In this document: one piece after another, positions 14,233-20,851 of the stretch
Layout: each line of letters begins with the position of its first letter
Position numbering within the stretch: the stretch's first letter is position 1
Source of the DNA: a virus
Reading direction: 5' to 3' (one strand)
Length of the DNA stretch: 29,258 nucleotides
IMG/VR virus record: IMGVR_UViG_3300006737_000123
Location: 1 to 29,258 of that record
Translations under genes and position numbers: made by a program
Notes under the pieces: model-generated
What the model was told of the DNA's origin: nothing
The model's input: the letters and a program-made list of their open reading frames with translations, nothing else
Database searches by the model: none

Positions 14233-14829
14233 ATGAAATTTTTAAGAAAAAACAAATATTATGAAGGTATTGTGTATGAATGGAATTTACCCAGCGGATT
14301 TAGCTGCCCTTCTGCTTTAGAATGTTTGGTAAAAGTAGAAAGAAAGACTGGAAAATTCAACAACAAAAGCAATGCTTATAGATGTTATTCAGCTATGCAA
14401 GAAAGATTCCCAGCAGTGCGTGAACATAGATGGAAAAATTTTGATTTTTTAAGGGATGGCGGGACACCAATTATTCCAGAAAAGGCAAAGGCAGTTAGAA
14501 TACACATGTCGGGGGATTTTTATAGTCAAAAATATTTTGATTTATGGTTACAAATATGCAAGGACAATCCAAAAATTGAATTTTGGGCCTATACCAAAAG
14601 TGTTAATTATTGGGTAAAAAGGTTAAATCAAATTCCAAATAATTTAATTTTAACTGCCAGTCAAGGTGGTAAATATGACCATTTTATTCAACGGTACAAT
14701 TTAAAAAATGTAGAAATAATTAAAACAAAAGAAGAAGCACAAGGAAGGCCGATTGATATTTGCGATGATCAAGCTAGAAAACCTCATGTCAATTTTTGTT
14801 TATTGGATAATTTTAACAAAAAAAAATAA
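14233..14829 (+). CDS. GP88-like phage protein
   Basis: A 198-aa protein starting right after the ATPase stop. It shows NLPSGFSCPSALEC (C25, C31), a Cys at 51, RIHMSGDFYS (89-98) and FWAYTKS (117-123), followed by C177 and C189. This arrangement matches the family named after mycobacteriophage gene product 88, which is widespread in phages and of unknown biochemical function. Conserved Cys spread over the sequence and the RIH.SGDF/YTK motifs resemble those of DUF5131-type (Gp37/Gp68) proteins, so a metal or Fe-S cofactor is conceivable. It is embedded in the replication block. Confidence 0.7.
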   Translation: MKFLRKNKYYEGIVYEWNLPSGFSCPSALECLVKVERKTGKFNNKSNAYRCYSAMQERFPAVREHRWKNFDFLRDGGTPIIPEKAKAVRIHMSGDFYSQKYFDLWLQICKDNPKIEFWAYTKSVNYWVKRLNQIPNNLILTASQGGKYDHFIQRYNLKNVEIIKTKEEAQGRPIDICDDQARKPHVNFCLLDNFNKKK

Positions 14830-15122
14830 TGGACAGCCTAGAAATACTAAAAGCAAAGATCAATCTGCAGACATTAATAATAAAAATGACAAATAGTATT
14901 GAAGAGATACAGAAGAAACACCCAGAAAGAAAAGACATAATAGATAGTATGCTGGAAAGCGCTGAGGACATAGCTCAATTTCAAAGCGTGTTTGCTCAAT
15001 TAGAGGAAAATTTAATCATTGAATGCAAGGTAAACCTCAGAAATCAAATAATAATACACGACTTAAAACAACAAAACCATAAGCTTAGAACAGATTTAAG
15101 AATTAAAAAAGAGCGTTTTTAG
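14829..15122 (+). CDS. Unknown coiled-coil protein (97 aa)
   Basis: A 97-aa protein coupled by TAATG overlap to the GP88-like gene. It consists of helices with heptad-like spacing, from MDSLEILKAKINLQTLIIKM through a central IIDSMLESAEDIAQFQSVF to a basic end LRTDLRIKKERF. No family recognised. Its stop (TAG) shares one base with the GTG start of the NinG-like gene, so the three genes form a tight unit. Confidence 0.7.
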   Translation: MDSLEILKAKINLQTLIIKMTNSIEEIQKKHPERKDIIDSMLESAEDIAQFQSVFAQLEENLIIECKVNLRNQIIIHDLKQQNHKLRTDLRIKKERF

Positions 15123-15646
15123 TGCCAAGATGTAAAAATTGCAGAGAAAAATTCGAGCCAAAGCATTTCAATCAAAAGTATTGCTTCAAACCAGAGTGCG
15201 TTAAAGCGTGGGTTACGTCTGCAAAGAAAAGTAATTGGAGAAAAGAGAAAAAAAAACTAAAAACAGAATTGGAAACTGTCCAAAGTTTAACCAAAAAAGC
15301 TCAAAGATATTTCAATACATACATTCGACTCCGGGATGCGGATCAAAATTGTATTAGCTGTCATAAAAAACTTACTGCAAAATTCGATGCTGGGCATTAT
15401 TTTAGCTCTGGGGGGCATAAAATACTCACGTTTAATGAGGACAATGTGCATGGTCAATGCGTTCGCTGTAACAGAGACTTACACGGCAATCTATTAGAGT
15501 ACCAAATAGGAATCGCACAGAGAATTGGAACGGATAAATTATTCCTATTACACGAACAAGCTCATACAATTAGAAAGTTTACGAGGGATGAGTTGCGAGA
15601 GATCATTGAGATTTACAAGAAAAAAGCGAATGATTTACAAAAATAA
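15122..15646 (+). CDS. ninG: NinG/Rap-like recombination nuclease
   Basis: A 174-aa protein similar to lambda NinG (Rap), a structure-specific DNA endonuclease that promotes RecBCD/Red recombination. N-terminal zinc-knuckle Cys are C4, C7, C21 and C26. The core has C77/C80, H92 (FDAGHYFSSGG) and C113/C116 with NRDLHGN (H121), the HNH-like metal and catalytic region of the family. Between them is a Lys-rich helix. It starts with GTG, overlapping the preceding TAG by one base. Length is a little shorter than lambda NinG. It is the last gene before the promoter at 15651. Confidence 0.85.
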   Translation: MPRCKNCREKFEPKHFNQKYCFKPECVKAWVTSAKKSNWRKEKKKLKTELETVQSLTKKAQRYFNTYIRLRDADQNCISCHKKLTAKFDAGHYFSSGGHKILTFNEDNVHGQCVRCNRDLHGNLLEYQIGIAQRIGTDKLFLLHEQAHTIRKFTRDELREIIEIYKKKANDLQK

Positions 15647-15650
15647 TGTG

Positions 15651-15658
15651 TATATTTG
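15651..15658 (+). promoter_or_regulatory. Bacteroidota-type -7 element of the recombination operon
   Basis: TATATTTG fits TAnnTTTG, but the -33 box is poor. From 15654 the sequence ATTTGTTATACAATAATC nearly repeats the leader of the early promoter at 11365. It lies between the NinG-like stop (15646) and ATG 15687. Confidence 0.6.
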
Positions 15659-15686
15659 TTATACAATAATCAATTAAATACATATT

Positions 15687-16181
15687 ATGAAGGAATTAAA
15701 ATCAATAAACATCAAGGGGAAGCAGTACGTTGAGGTCAATGAGCGGTTGCGTTATTTCAGACAGAACTACAAAGACTGGAGTCTAGAATCTGAGGTGATC
15801 CAGAAAACAGAGAACTCTGTTACTATTAAAGCATCTATAAAAGATGACAAAGGAAGAGTGCGGGCGAATGGTTTGGCAGAAGAGATCAAAGGAAGTACAT
15901 TTATCAATAAGACCAGTTACGTTGAGAATTGCGAGACATCTGCATGGGGACGAGCATTGGCTAATCTGGGAATAGGCATAGATGTATCGGTTGCAAGTTT
16001 TGATGAGGTTGCAAATGCGATTAATCAGCAGAAGTCAAAGCCAAAGAAAAAACCAAGATTAAGCGAGGAGCGGTTTGAAGAAGCTTTGTTGCTTATATCA
16101 GAGAATAAATATACTCATGAAGAGTTAAGGAGCAAATTTGAATTAACTGAAGAACAATTAAAATCAATTACATTATGTTAA
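15687..16181 (+). CDS. Candidate Rad52/Sak-type single-strand annealing protein
   Basis: A 164-aa protein (MKELKSINIKGKQYVEVNER). The segment YFRQNYKDWSLESEVI, a strand pair ending KGRVRANGLAEE, and the helix INKTSYVENCETSAWGRALA followed by LGIG resemble the beta-beta-beta-alpha core of Rad52/Sak-like annealing proteins, in which the last helix carries the TDALKRAL-type motif. The tail (residues 115-164) is basic, then a small helical domain. Pairing with the adjacent YqaJ-like exonuclease is the standard exonuclease/annealase arrangement. The fold assignment rests on pattern similarity and needs a structure-level comparison; a DUF is the fallback. Confidence 0.6.
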   Translation: MKELKSINIKGKQYVEVNERLRYFRQNYKDWSLESEVIQKTENSVTIKASIKDDKGRVRANGLAEEIKGSTFINKTSYVENCETSAWGRALANLGIGIDVSVASFDEVANAINQQKSKPKKKPRLSEERFEEALLLISENKYTHEELRSKFELTEEQLKSITLC

Positions 16182-16921
16182 AATTTGATCCATTAAGAAT
16201 AAGATGTTCTGCTATTGGTAACATAATGACCAATGCAAGAAGTAAAACAGAAACCCTAAGTAAGGGTACTAAGAAATACATACAAGAGTTGGCTCTGGAA
16301 AACATCTATGGAATCCGGAAAGATTTTACAAGTAAATATACTGACAAAGGTAACTTAGTTGAAAATGAAGGCATCCAGTTAGCGGCTGAATTGATGGACA
16401 AGGGGTTTTTGATTAAGAATGAAGAGAGGTACAGAAACGATTATCTCAGCGGCATTCCAGATGTGAACACAGACAGTTGCTTATTGGATATTAAAAGCAG
16501 TTTTGATGCGACTACCTACCCATGGTTTGAAAAGGAGATACCAAACAAATCATATTACTATCAGTTACAAGGATATATGGAGCTGACCGGTAAAAAAACT
16601 GCATATCTTTGTTATTGTCTGCTCAATACTCCTTTTCACATGGTTGAGGACGAAGTACGGAGAGCTCACTACAATGCATTTTTAATAGATGAGAACGAAG
16701 AGCTAAGAGCAGATGTCGAAAAGAAGCACATTGTTGATCACATTCCAAAGATCAAACGGCTTAAAGTATACGAGGTGCATTATGACGAGGAGACCATAAA
16801 AAAGATATATAATCGAATAGATGAGTGCAGAGAGTATTACGAGGAGTGCGTAAAAGAAATAAGCGTACCAGAAAATGATATGGCATACATAGATGGATCA
16901 CAAAACATAAGACATGAATAA
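16175..16921 (+). CDS. YqaJ-like PD-(D/E)XK exonuclease
   Basis: A 248-aa protein with the nuclease core. An acidic residue lies in NLVENEGIQLA (E63/E65), then SGIPDV (D96), LLDIKS (D105, K107) and the YYYQLQGYMELTG motif (Q130, Q132), which is typical of lambda-exonuclease/YqaJ recombinases. It would resect double-stranded ends for the annealing protein encoded just upstream, which it overlaps by seven bases. The C-terminal about 60 residues are helical and charged. The catalytic assignment is strong; processivity and polarity cannot be judged. Confidence 0.8.
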   Translation: MLKFDPLRIRCSAIGNIMTNARSKTETLSKGTKKYIQELALENIYGIRKDFTSKYTDKGNLVENEGIQLAAELMDKGFLIKNEERYRNDYLSGIPDVNTDSCLLDIKSSFDATTYPWFEKEIPNKSYYYQLQGYMELTGKKTAYLCYCLLNTPFHMVEDEVRRAHYNAFLIDENEELRADVEKKHIVDHIPKIKRLKVYEVHYDEETIKKIYNRIDECREYYEECVKEISVPENDMAYIDGSQNIRHE

Positions 16922-17144
16922 ACAAATAATAGAGAGTGATAAACTCACAGAACAACTAAATGTAAGGATAACGAAAGCGGAAAGGGAATTGATGAGGGTA
17001 ACGATCAAAAAGTTCTACCCCAGCATGAAAACTGGTGCTTTTATTAGAATGATTTTGCACTTGCATTGGAGGAAAATTGCAGAAGGTCTGGATGAGTCGG
17101 ACAAATTAGATCAACAAATAGTTAAATTTTTAAAAAGTAAATAA
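16914..17144 (+). CDS. Small RHH-like DNA-binding candidate (76 aa)
   Basis: A 76-aa protein. The sequence LTEQLNVRITKAERELMRVT, then a GAFIRMILHLHWRKIAEG helix, has the short strand plus two helices expected of ribbon-helix-helix or MobC-like DNA-binding proteins. It overlaps the exonuclease stop by eight bases and is followed immediately by the SSB-like gene. It may regulate the operon, possibly at the palindromes near 11322 or 17510. That link is guesswork. Confidence 0.6.
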   Translation: MNKQIIESDKLTEQLNVRITKAERELMRVTIKKFYPSMKTGAFIRMILHLHWRKIAEGLDESDKLDQQIVKFLKSK

Positions 17145-17399
17145 ATGGAACACAAGGAAAACACCGGAAAGATATTCAAAAACAATTTCAAGGAGAAAGA
17201 CTGCCAACCAGATTACAAAGGATCTGCTTTAATAGATGGACAGTATAAAGAAATAGCACTCTGGATTAACACGAGTAAAAATAACGTCAAATATTTTAGC
17301 GCTGCATTTCAAGATAGCACAAAAGACGTAGAGCAAGGCGGAATAAAAGAAGACCAAAGAATAAAAAAAGCACAAAAAAATGACGATATACCATTTTAG
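17145..17399 (+). CDS. Mini SSB-like protein (DUF736-like) with DDIPF tail
   Basis: An 84-aa protein starting directly after the previous stop. Residues 8-56 (GKIFKNNFKEKDCQPDYKGS, IALWINTSKNNVKYFSAAF) resemble the small DUF736-type beta domain. A polar linker follows, and the last residues NDDIPF are the acidic-hydrophobic tip by which bacterial SSB proteins recruit replication and repair enzymes. It therefore probably binds ssDNA or mimics the SSB tail at replication forks, working with the annealing protein and exonuclease. It is half the length of normal SSB. A terminator lies downstream. Confidence 0.65.
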   Translation: MEHKENTGKIFKNNFKEKDCQPDYKGSALIDGQYKEIALWINTSKNNVKYFSAAFQDSTKDVEQGGIKEDQRIKKAQKNDDIPF

Positions 17400-17400
17400 T

Positions 17401-17417
17401 TTTGTATATTAGCGGAG
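17401..17417 (+). repeat. TTYGTATATTAGCGRAG box, copy 2
   Basis: TTTGTATATTAGCGGAG starts two bases after the stop of the SSB-like gene and matches the copy at 4437-4453 in 15 of 17 positions. See the finding on this pair. Confidence 0.35.
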
Positions 17418-17453
17418 CTTAAGGTATTTTTTGATTTAGATTATTATCTGAGA

Positions 17454-17481
17454 GGGCATGTTTAGTAGCGTGCCCTTTTTT
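17454..17481 (+). terminator. Intrinsic terminator of the recombination operon
   Basis: GGGCATG and CGTGCCC pair (7 bp, one G-T wobble) around an 8-base loop, followed by six T (17476-17481). It closes the unit ending with the SSB-like gene. Confidence 0.85.
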
Positions 17482-17509
17482 ATTGCCTTATATTTAGAAA
17501 AATACTAAT

Positions 17510-17523
17510 GTTATACAGATAAC
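17510..17523 (+). promoter_or_regulatory. Operator-like palindrome before the sigma-like gene
   Basis: GTTAT-ACAG-ATAAC is a perfect 5+5 inverted repeat located where the -33 region of the promoter at 17536 should be. Its left half GTTATACA also appears right after the -7 elements at 11369 and 15658. A shared regulator site is possible. Confidence 0.4.
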
Positions 17524-17535
17524 AAAAAAAATTAC

Positions 17536-17543
17536 TACATTTG
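17536..17543 (+). promoter_or_regulatory. Bacteroidota-type -7 element for the sigma-like gene
   Basis: TACATTTG fits TAnnTTTG and lies 15 bases before ATG 17559. The expected -33 TTG is not obvious; a palindrome occupies that region, so activation by a regulator is plausible. Confidence 0.5.
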
Positions 17544-17558
17544 ATTAGATTCTAAGCA

Positions 17559-18110
17559 ATGGAATGGATTAAAAAAGTGCAAGAAAAGGAAGCCGAATTC
17601 TTAAAAATCATATATAAAAAGGGCGAGTATTTTTATGCTAAGGATATTGTGCAAGAGTTCTACATCAAGCTAATGAAGTATGCAACGGAGGACAAAGTAT
17701 TCAAAAACGGAGAGCTAAATATGGGTTATTTGTATTATGTACTTAAAAATATCTTTGTCAATTACCAAAATGAAAAGAATAAGATCCAGAAAGTAAACAT
17801 GGATGAGGTGCAGTTGGCTGTTAATTATGATTATTATGAAGGTGATACAAGCAGAGAATTTGAATTACAGATAAAAGAGCATATTAGCTCATGGAGTTAT
17901 TTCGACAGAGAGCTGTTCAAATTATACACTGGTATATGTGATGAGTACAGAACAGAAAGCATAAGCATGCGCAGTATTGCAGATGGCACTAAGATCAGCA
18001 CAAGAACTATCTTTTATACCCTCAAAAGATGTAAGGACAAATTACGAACGGAGCTTGGGGATGAGTATGCTGATTATATAAATAAACAAAAGAAAAAGCA
18101 AATCAAATAA
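17559..18110 (+). CDS. Sigma-70-family-like transcription factor
   Basis: A 183-aa protein with a two-domain layout. Residues 25-70 (YAKDIVQEFYIKLMKY, a YLYYVLKNIFVNYQNEKNK stretch) look like sigma region 2. Residues 134-165 (SISMRSIADGTKISTRTIFY, then TLKRCKDKLR) form a region-4-type helix-turn-helix. Such short sigma-like proteins are common in Bacteroidota phages and could redirect host RNA polymerase to late promoters. The gene has its own candidate promoter and begins the terminase-containing block. The basic tail KQKKKQIK may bind DNA. Whether it binds RNA polymerase is untested. Confidence 0.7.
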   Translation: MEWIKKVQEKEAEFLKIIYKKGEYFYAKDIVQEFYIKLMKYATEDKVFKNGELNMGYLYYVLKNIFVNYQNEKNKIQKVNMDEVQLAVNYDYYEGDTSREFELQIKEHISSWSYFDRELFKLYTGICDEYRTESISMRSIADGTKISTRTIFYTLKRCKDKLRTELGDEYADYINKQKKKQIK

Positions 18111-18111
18111 A

Positions 18112-18510
18112 ATGGCAGAGAAAAAAACAAGGAAAAAAAGAACACCTAAAAAATCGGTGAATGAAGGAATAGGTGACAAGGTCGAAAAGGTATTGAAGAA
18201 AACTGGAGTTGACAAGGTTGCAAAATTTGTCATGGGCGAAGACTGCGGATGCGATCAGCGTAAAGAAAAGCTCAATGAGATGTTTGCAAGATTCACAGAG
18301 CCAGAATGTTTAACGGAAGACGAACACAAGTGGCTAGAAAATTGGTATAGCGAACAGCGTAATGTCATGAAACAATCAGAGCAGAATGAATTTATAGCTA
18401 TCTACAAGAGAGTATTCAGAGTACGTGGCAAAGTTAGCACTCACTGTCCCAGCTGCATGCGTGATTATTTGAGTAAAATGAAACGGTTGTTTGAAACATA
18501 CCAAGATTAA
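18112..18510 (+). CDS. Conserved phage protein with Cys clusters (132 aa)
   Basis: Begins one base after the sigma-like stop. The N-terminus is very basic (MAEKKTRKKRTPKK), then comes a helix GIGDKVEKVLKKTGVDKVAKF followed by GEDCGC (C45, C47), C66, and later CPSC (C112, C115). I recognise the GEDCGCDQRKEKLN block as recurrent in Bacteroidota phages between the sigma-like and ParB-like genes, without known function. Paired Cys suggest zinc binding. Tight coupling to the sigma-like gene suggests joint work in late transcription or packaging; this is inference. Confidence 0.7.
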   Translation: MAEKKTRKKRTPKKSVNEGIGDKVEKVLKKTGVDKVAKFVMGEDCGCDQRKEKLNEMFARFTEPECLTEDEHKWLENWYSEQRNVMKQSEQNEFIAIYKRVFRVRGKVSTHCPSCMRDYLSKMKRLFETYQD

Positions 18511-18677
18511 TGATCACAATAACTGGACACCCAATAAGGCACAAAAAAAGGATCAAAGAAATAGAACAAAGATTTCTGGACTCTGGTGTTGATGTCGAAG
18601 TTATTTACAAGAATATAAACCACATAAGTATAAAGAATGAAGACGGAAAAAATCAAGATCAGCAAAATAAAAGCTAA
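18510..18677 (+). CDS. Unknown small protein (55 aa), overlapping the ParB-like gene
   Basis: ATG 18510 overlaps the preceding stop (TAATG) and the ORF runs to TAA at 18675, 41 bases into the ParB-like gene. The product starts MITITGHPIRHKKRIKEIEQ and has a strand-helix-strand pattern with a very polar end. The coupling and the otherwise empty 126 bases before the ParB-like gene support it. No family recognised. The overlapping tail is probably unconstrained. Confidence 0.5.
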   Translation: MITITGHPIRHKKRIKEIEQRFLDSGVDVEVIYKNINHISIKNEDGKNQDQQNKS

Positions 18678-19227
18678 TCCGGAAAATCCCAGAGTAATAA
18701 AGGACGATAAATTTAAGAAGCTGGTGCAGTCAATTAAGGACTTCCCAGAGATGCTGGACATACGTCCTATTGTAGTAGACAAAAACAATATGGTCTTAGG
18801 CGGAAACATGAGATTAAGGGCATGTCAAAAAGCTGGATTGACAGAGGTCGCTATAATTAAAGCAGATCAATTAACAGAGGAACAACAGAGAGAGTTCGTT
18901 ATAAAGGACAATGTAGGCTTTGGAGAATGGGACTGGGATGCTTTAGCGAATAGCTTTGATGCTAATGAGCTTGAGAACTGGGGACTAGAAGTGCCGGGTA
19001 TATTGGACAAGGATGAAGAGATCACACCGCAAATCGAATTTAGCGAGCAATTAAACGAAGCTAACAATTACGTGGTTTTATTTTTTGATAATGATATTGA
19101 CTGGTTACAAGCTCAAACTCACTTTGAATTGAAGTCAGTACACTCTAAAAGAGCAAACGGCAAGGCATGGAGCAAAGGAATTGGCAGAGTTGTTAATGGT
19201 AGTAAATATTTTAATTCGATAAAATGA
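18637..19227 (+). CDS. ParB-like nuclease-domain protein
   Basis: A 196-aa protein. Residues 4-110 form a ParB/sulfiredoxin-like domain: NPENPR (14-19), DIRPIVVD and GGNMRLRAC (55-63), then a FVIKDNVGFGEWDWDAL stretch common in phage ParB proteins beside terminases. The C-terminal 60 residues (YVVLFFDNDIDWLQAQ, then SKRANGKAWSKGIG) form a second conserved module that recurs on ParB-like proteins in Bacteroidota phages. Phage versions have been linked to DNA modification gene sets and to nuclease activity. It is followed by a methyltransferase and a glycosyltransferase. The exact reaction is unknown. Confidence 0.8.
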   Translation: MKTEKIKISKIKANPENPRVIKDDKFKKLVQSIKDFPEMLDIRPIVVDKNNMVLGGNMRLRACQKAGLTEVAIIKADQLTEEQQREFVIKDNVGFGEWDWDALANSFDANELENWGLEVPGILDKDEEITPQIEFSEQLNEANNYVVLFFDNDIDWLQAQTHFELKSVHSKRANGKAWSKGIGRVVNGSKYFNSIK

Positions 19228-19781
19228 AGTCAAAAGTAAGGGAAAGAATCATGATCACTTTAGATCAATTAAATGACATTGAGATTGATATTCTCAACCG
19301 AAGACATATAGAAAGATATGCAATGATTCGACAATGGTGTTATGGCAAGGTGCTTGATATTAGCTCTGGATGCGGTTATGGAACAAATTTGATAGGTAGA
19401 AACCCAGATGTGGAATATATTAAGGGTGTTGATATTAATAAAGAAGCAATAAATTGGGCAAAAAAATATTTTGAAAATCACAAATGCCAGTTTGAACAAA
19501 ATAGCATAGAAAAATTTAATGAAATTTATAACGTATTGGTGTGTATTGAAACAGTTGAACATTTAAAAAACCCAAAAATAATAAATGATCTTTGCGAAAG
19601 ATGTAATATTCAAACCATTTTTATAAGTTACCCCAGTAAAAAAACAACTCATTATAATAAATTTCATTATAACGATTTCAATGATAGCGATATAATCAAA
19701 ATATTTAGCAATTATTCTCTAAAAGATTCTATTGATCTGCATCGAGAGGTACGCATACTTAAACTTATTAGAAATGTATAA
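19224..19781 (+). CDS. Class I SAM-dependent methyltransferase
   Basis: A 185-aa protein overlapping the ParB stop by four bases (ATGA). Motif I is VLDISSGCGYGTN (43-55), with the acidic end of strand 2 in GVDINKEA (68-75) and a VCIETVEHLKNP stretch (106-117), typical of Methyltransf_11/UbiE-like enzymes. No DPPY/NPPY or PC motif of DNA N6-adenine or C5-cytosine methylases is visible, so it more likely methylates a small molecule, a sugar or a nucleotide modification. Local base composition looks more AT-rich than flanking genes, which may indicate recent acquisition. The methyltransferase call is strong; the substrate is open. Confidence 0.8.
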   Translation: MKSKVRERIMITLDQLNDIEIDILNRRHIERYAMIRQWCYGKVLDISSGCGYGTNLIGRNPDVEYIKGVDINKEAINWAKKYFENHKCQFEQNSIEKFNEIYNVLVCIETVEHLKNPKIINDLCERCNIQTIFISYPSKKTTHYNKFHYNDFNDSDIIKIFSNYSLKDSIDLHREVRILKLIRNV

Positions 19782-20517
19782 AATTTATTGTGCTTCATAT
19801 AAAAGAGCTAACATATGTAAAACGCATAAATATCTTAAAGACATTACATACGTAGTCATGGAGCAAGAGGCGGAAAAATATAAAAAAATTCATGATCAGA
19901 TTTGGGTAATACCTAACGAAGTGCAAGGAAATTTGGCAAGAGTTTGGAATTATATTTTAGATAATTCTCCAGAAAAAAACATAGTAACGATAGACGATGA
20001 TATAAAATATTTTGGCAGATGGAATGGTAACAAGTCTGTACGATTAAATGAGCAAGAAGTATATAACATGATTCAGGAAGGCATGCAACTTGCACAAGAT
20101 TTAAACGTTGTCTACTGGGGACTAAATTGTTTAGCCGACAAAGGGGCATACAGAGAATACACACCTTTTGGAACATGTCAATACATTGGCGGACCATTTC
20201 AAGCTCATATAAATAACGACTTAAGATATGACGAGCAAATATATTTAAAGGAAGACTATGACATGACGTTACAAGTGTTAAATGCATACAGAAAAAATAT
20301 CCGAATGAACATGTACCATTACGTATGTGAACAAGCTACAATAATTGGGGGCTGTGCTGACTATCGAAATGTCGCAAAAGAAATAGAGCAAAATAAAAAA
20401 CTGCAAAAAAAATGGGGCAGGAAAATTGTGAGGTTTGATAAAAGCAATAAAAGTTCCGGTAAAGAAAAAAGCTTTGACATCAACCCAATTATCAACGTAC
20501 CAATAAAAGGAGTTTAA
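19774..20517 (+). CDS. TET-associated-type glycosyltransferase candidate
   Basis: I use ATG 19774 (MYKIYCASYKRANICKTHKY), eight bases inside the methyltransferase end, since homologues I recall begin this way. The 247-aa product has a GT-A layout: an N-terminal nucleotide-binding region, the VTIDDDI acidic motif (D74-D76) for sugar-nucleotide and metal, then CQYIGGPFQAH and LKEDYDMTLQVLN with E160/D161 as possible catalytic base. The end DINPIINVPIKGV is conserved. This matches the TET/JBP-associated glycosyltransferase group (TAGT), proposed to glycosylate modified DNA bases in phages. No TET/JBP oxygenase or hydroxymethylase is present here, so acceptor and sugar are unknown. Located directly before the terminase genes. 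Confidence 0.7.
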   Translation: MYKIYCASYKRANICKTHKYLKDITYVVMEQEAEKYKKIHDQIWVIPNEVQGNLARVWNYILDNSPEKNIVTIDDDIKYFGRWNGNKSVRLNEQEVYNMIQEGMQLAQDLNVVYWGLNCLADKGAYREYTPFGTCQYIGGPFQAHINNDLRYDEQIYLKEDYDMTLQVLNAYRKNIRMNMYHYVCEQATIIGGCADYRNVAKEIEQNKKLQKKWGRKIVRFDKSNKSSGKEKSFDINPIINVPIKGV

Positions 20518-20518
20518 A

Positions 20519-20851
20519 ATGGCAAGTAAAGATAATTTAATACCCTTTGAAAAGGGAAAGAGCGGTAACCCAAAAGGCAGACCAGTAGGCAGTAAAAACA
20601 GAAGCACTATTGCTAAGAAATGGCTAGAGATCGAACAGAAGCTAAAGAACCCTTTAACGAATGAAGTTGAAAAGATGAGCCAAGAGGACTTAATGACATT
20701 GGCATTAATCAAAAAGGCTAGAGAGGGAGATACGCAAGCATACCAAAAATTGCTTGATTCAGCATACGGACAACCTCTCCAACAGATTGAGCAAACAAAT
20801 ATAGAGCAACCACTATTTCCAGATGTTAAAGAGGACAACGGCGATAAATAA
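20519..20851 (+). CDS. Terminase small subunit candidate (DUF5681-like)
   Basis: A 110-aa protein. The N-terminal FEKGKSGNPKGRPVGSKNRS is the DUF5681 signature often found next to terminases. A helical middle (EDLMTLALIKKAREGDTQAY) is followed by LLDSAYGQPLQQIE, typical of small terminase-like DNA-recognition proteins, and an acidic tail that could contact the large subunit. It overlaps the large terminase by 29 bases. It would recognise the packaging start. Role by context and signature; reasonably secure. Confidence 0.75.
   Translation: MASKDNLIPFEKGKSGNPKGRPVGSKNRSTIAKKWLEIEQKLKNPLTNEVEKMSQEDLMTLALIKKAREGDTQAYQKLLDSAYGQPLQQIEQTNIEQPLFPDVKEDNGDK

Noticed and set aside
19913-20838. Two sizeable minus-strand ORFs opposite the glycosyltransferase and small terminase genes
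   Set aside because: Products are hydrophobic/Cys/Phe-rich shadow-like translations of Lys-rich genes; the + strand frames have clear families.
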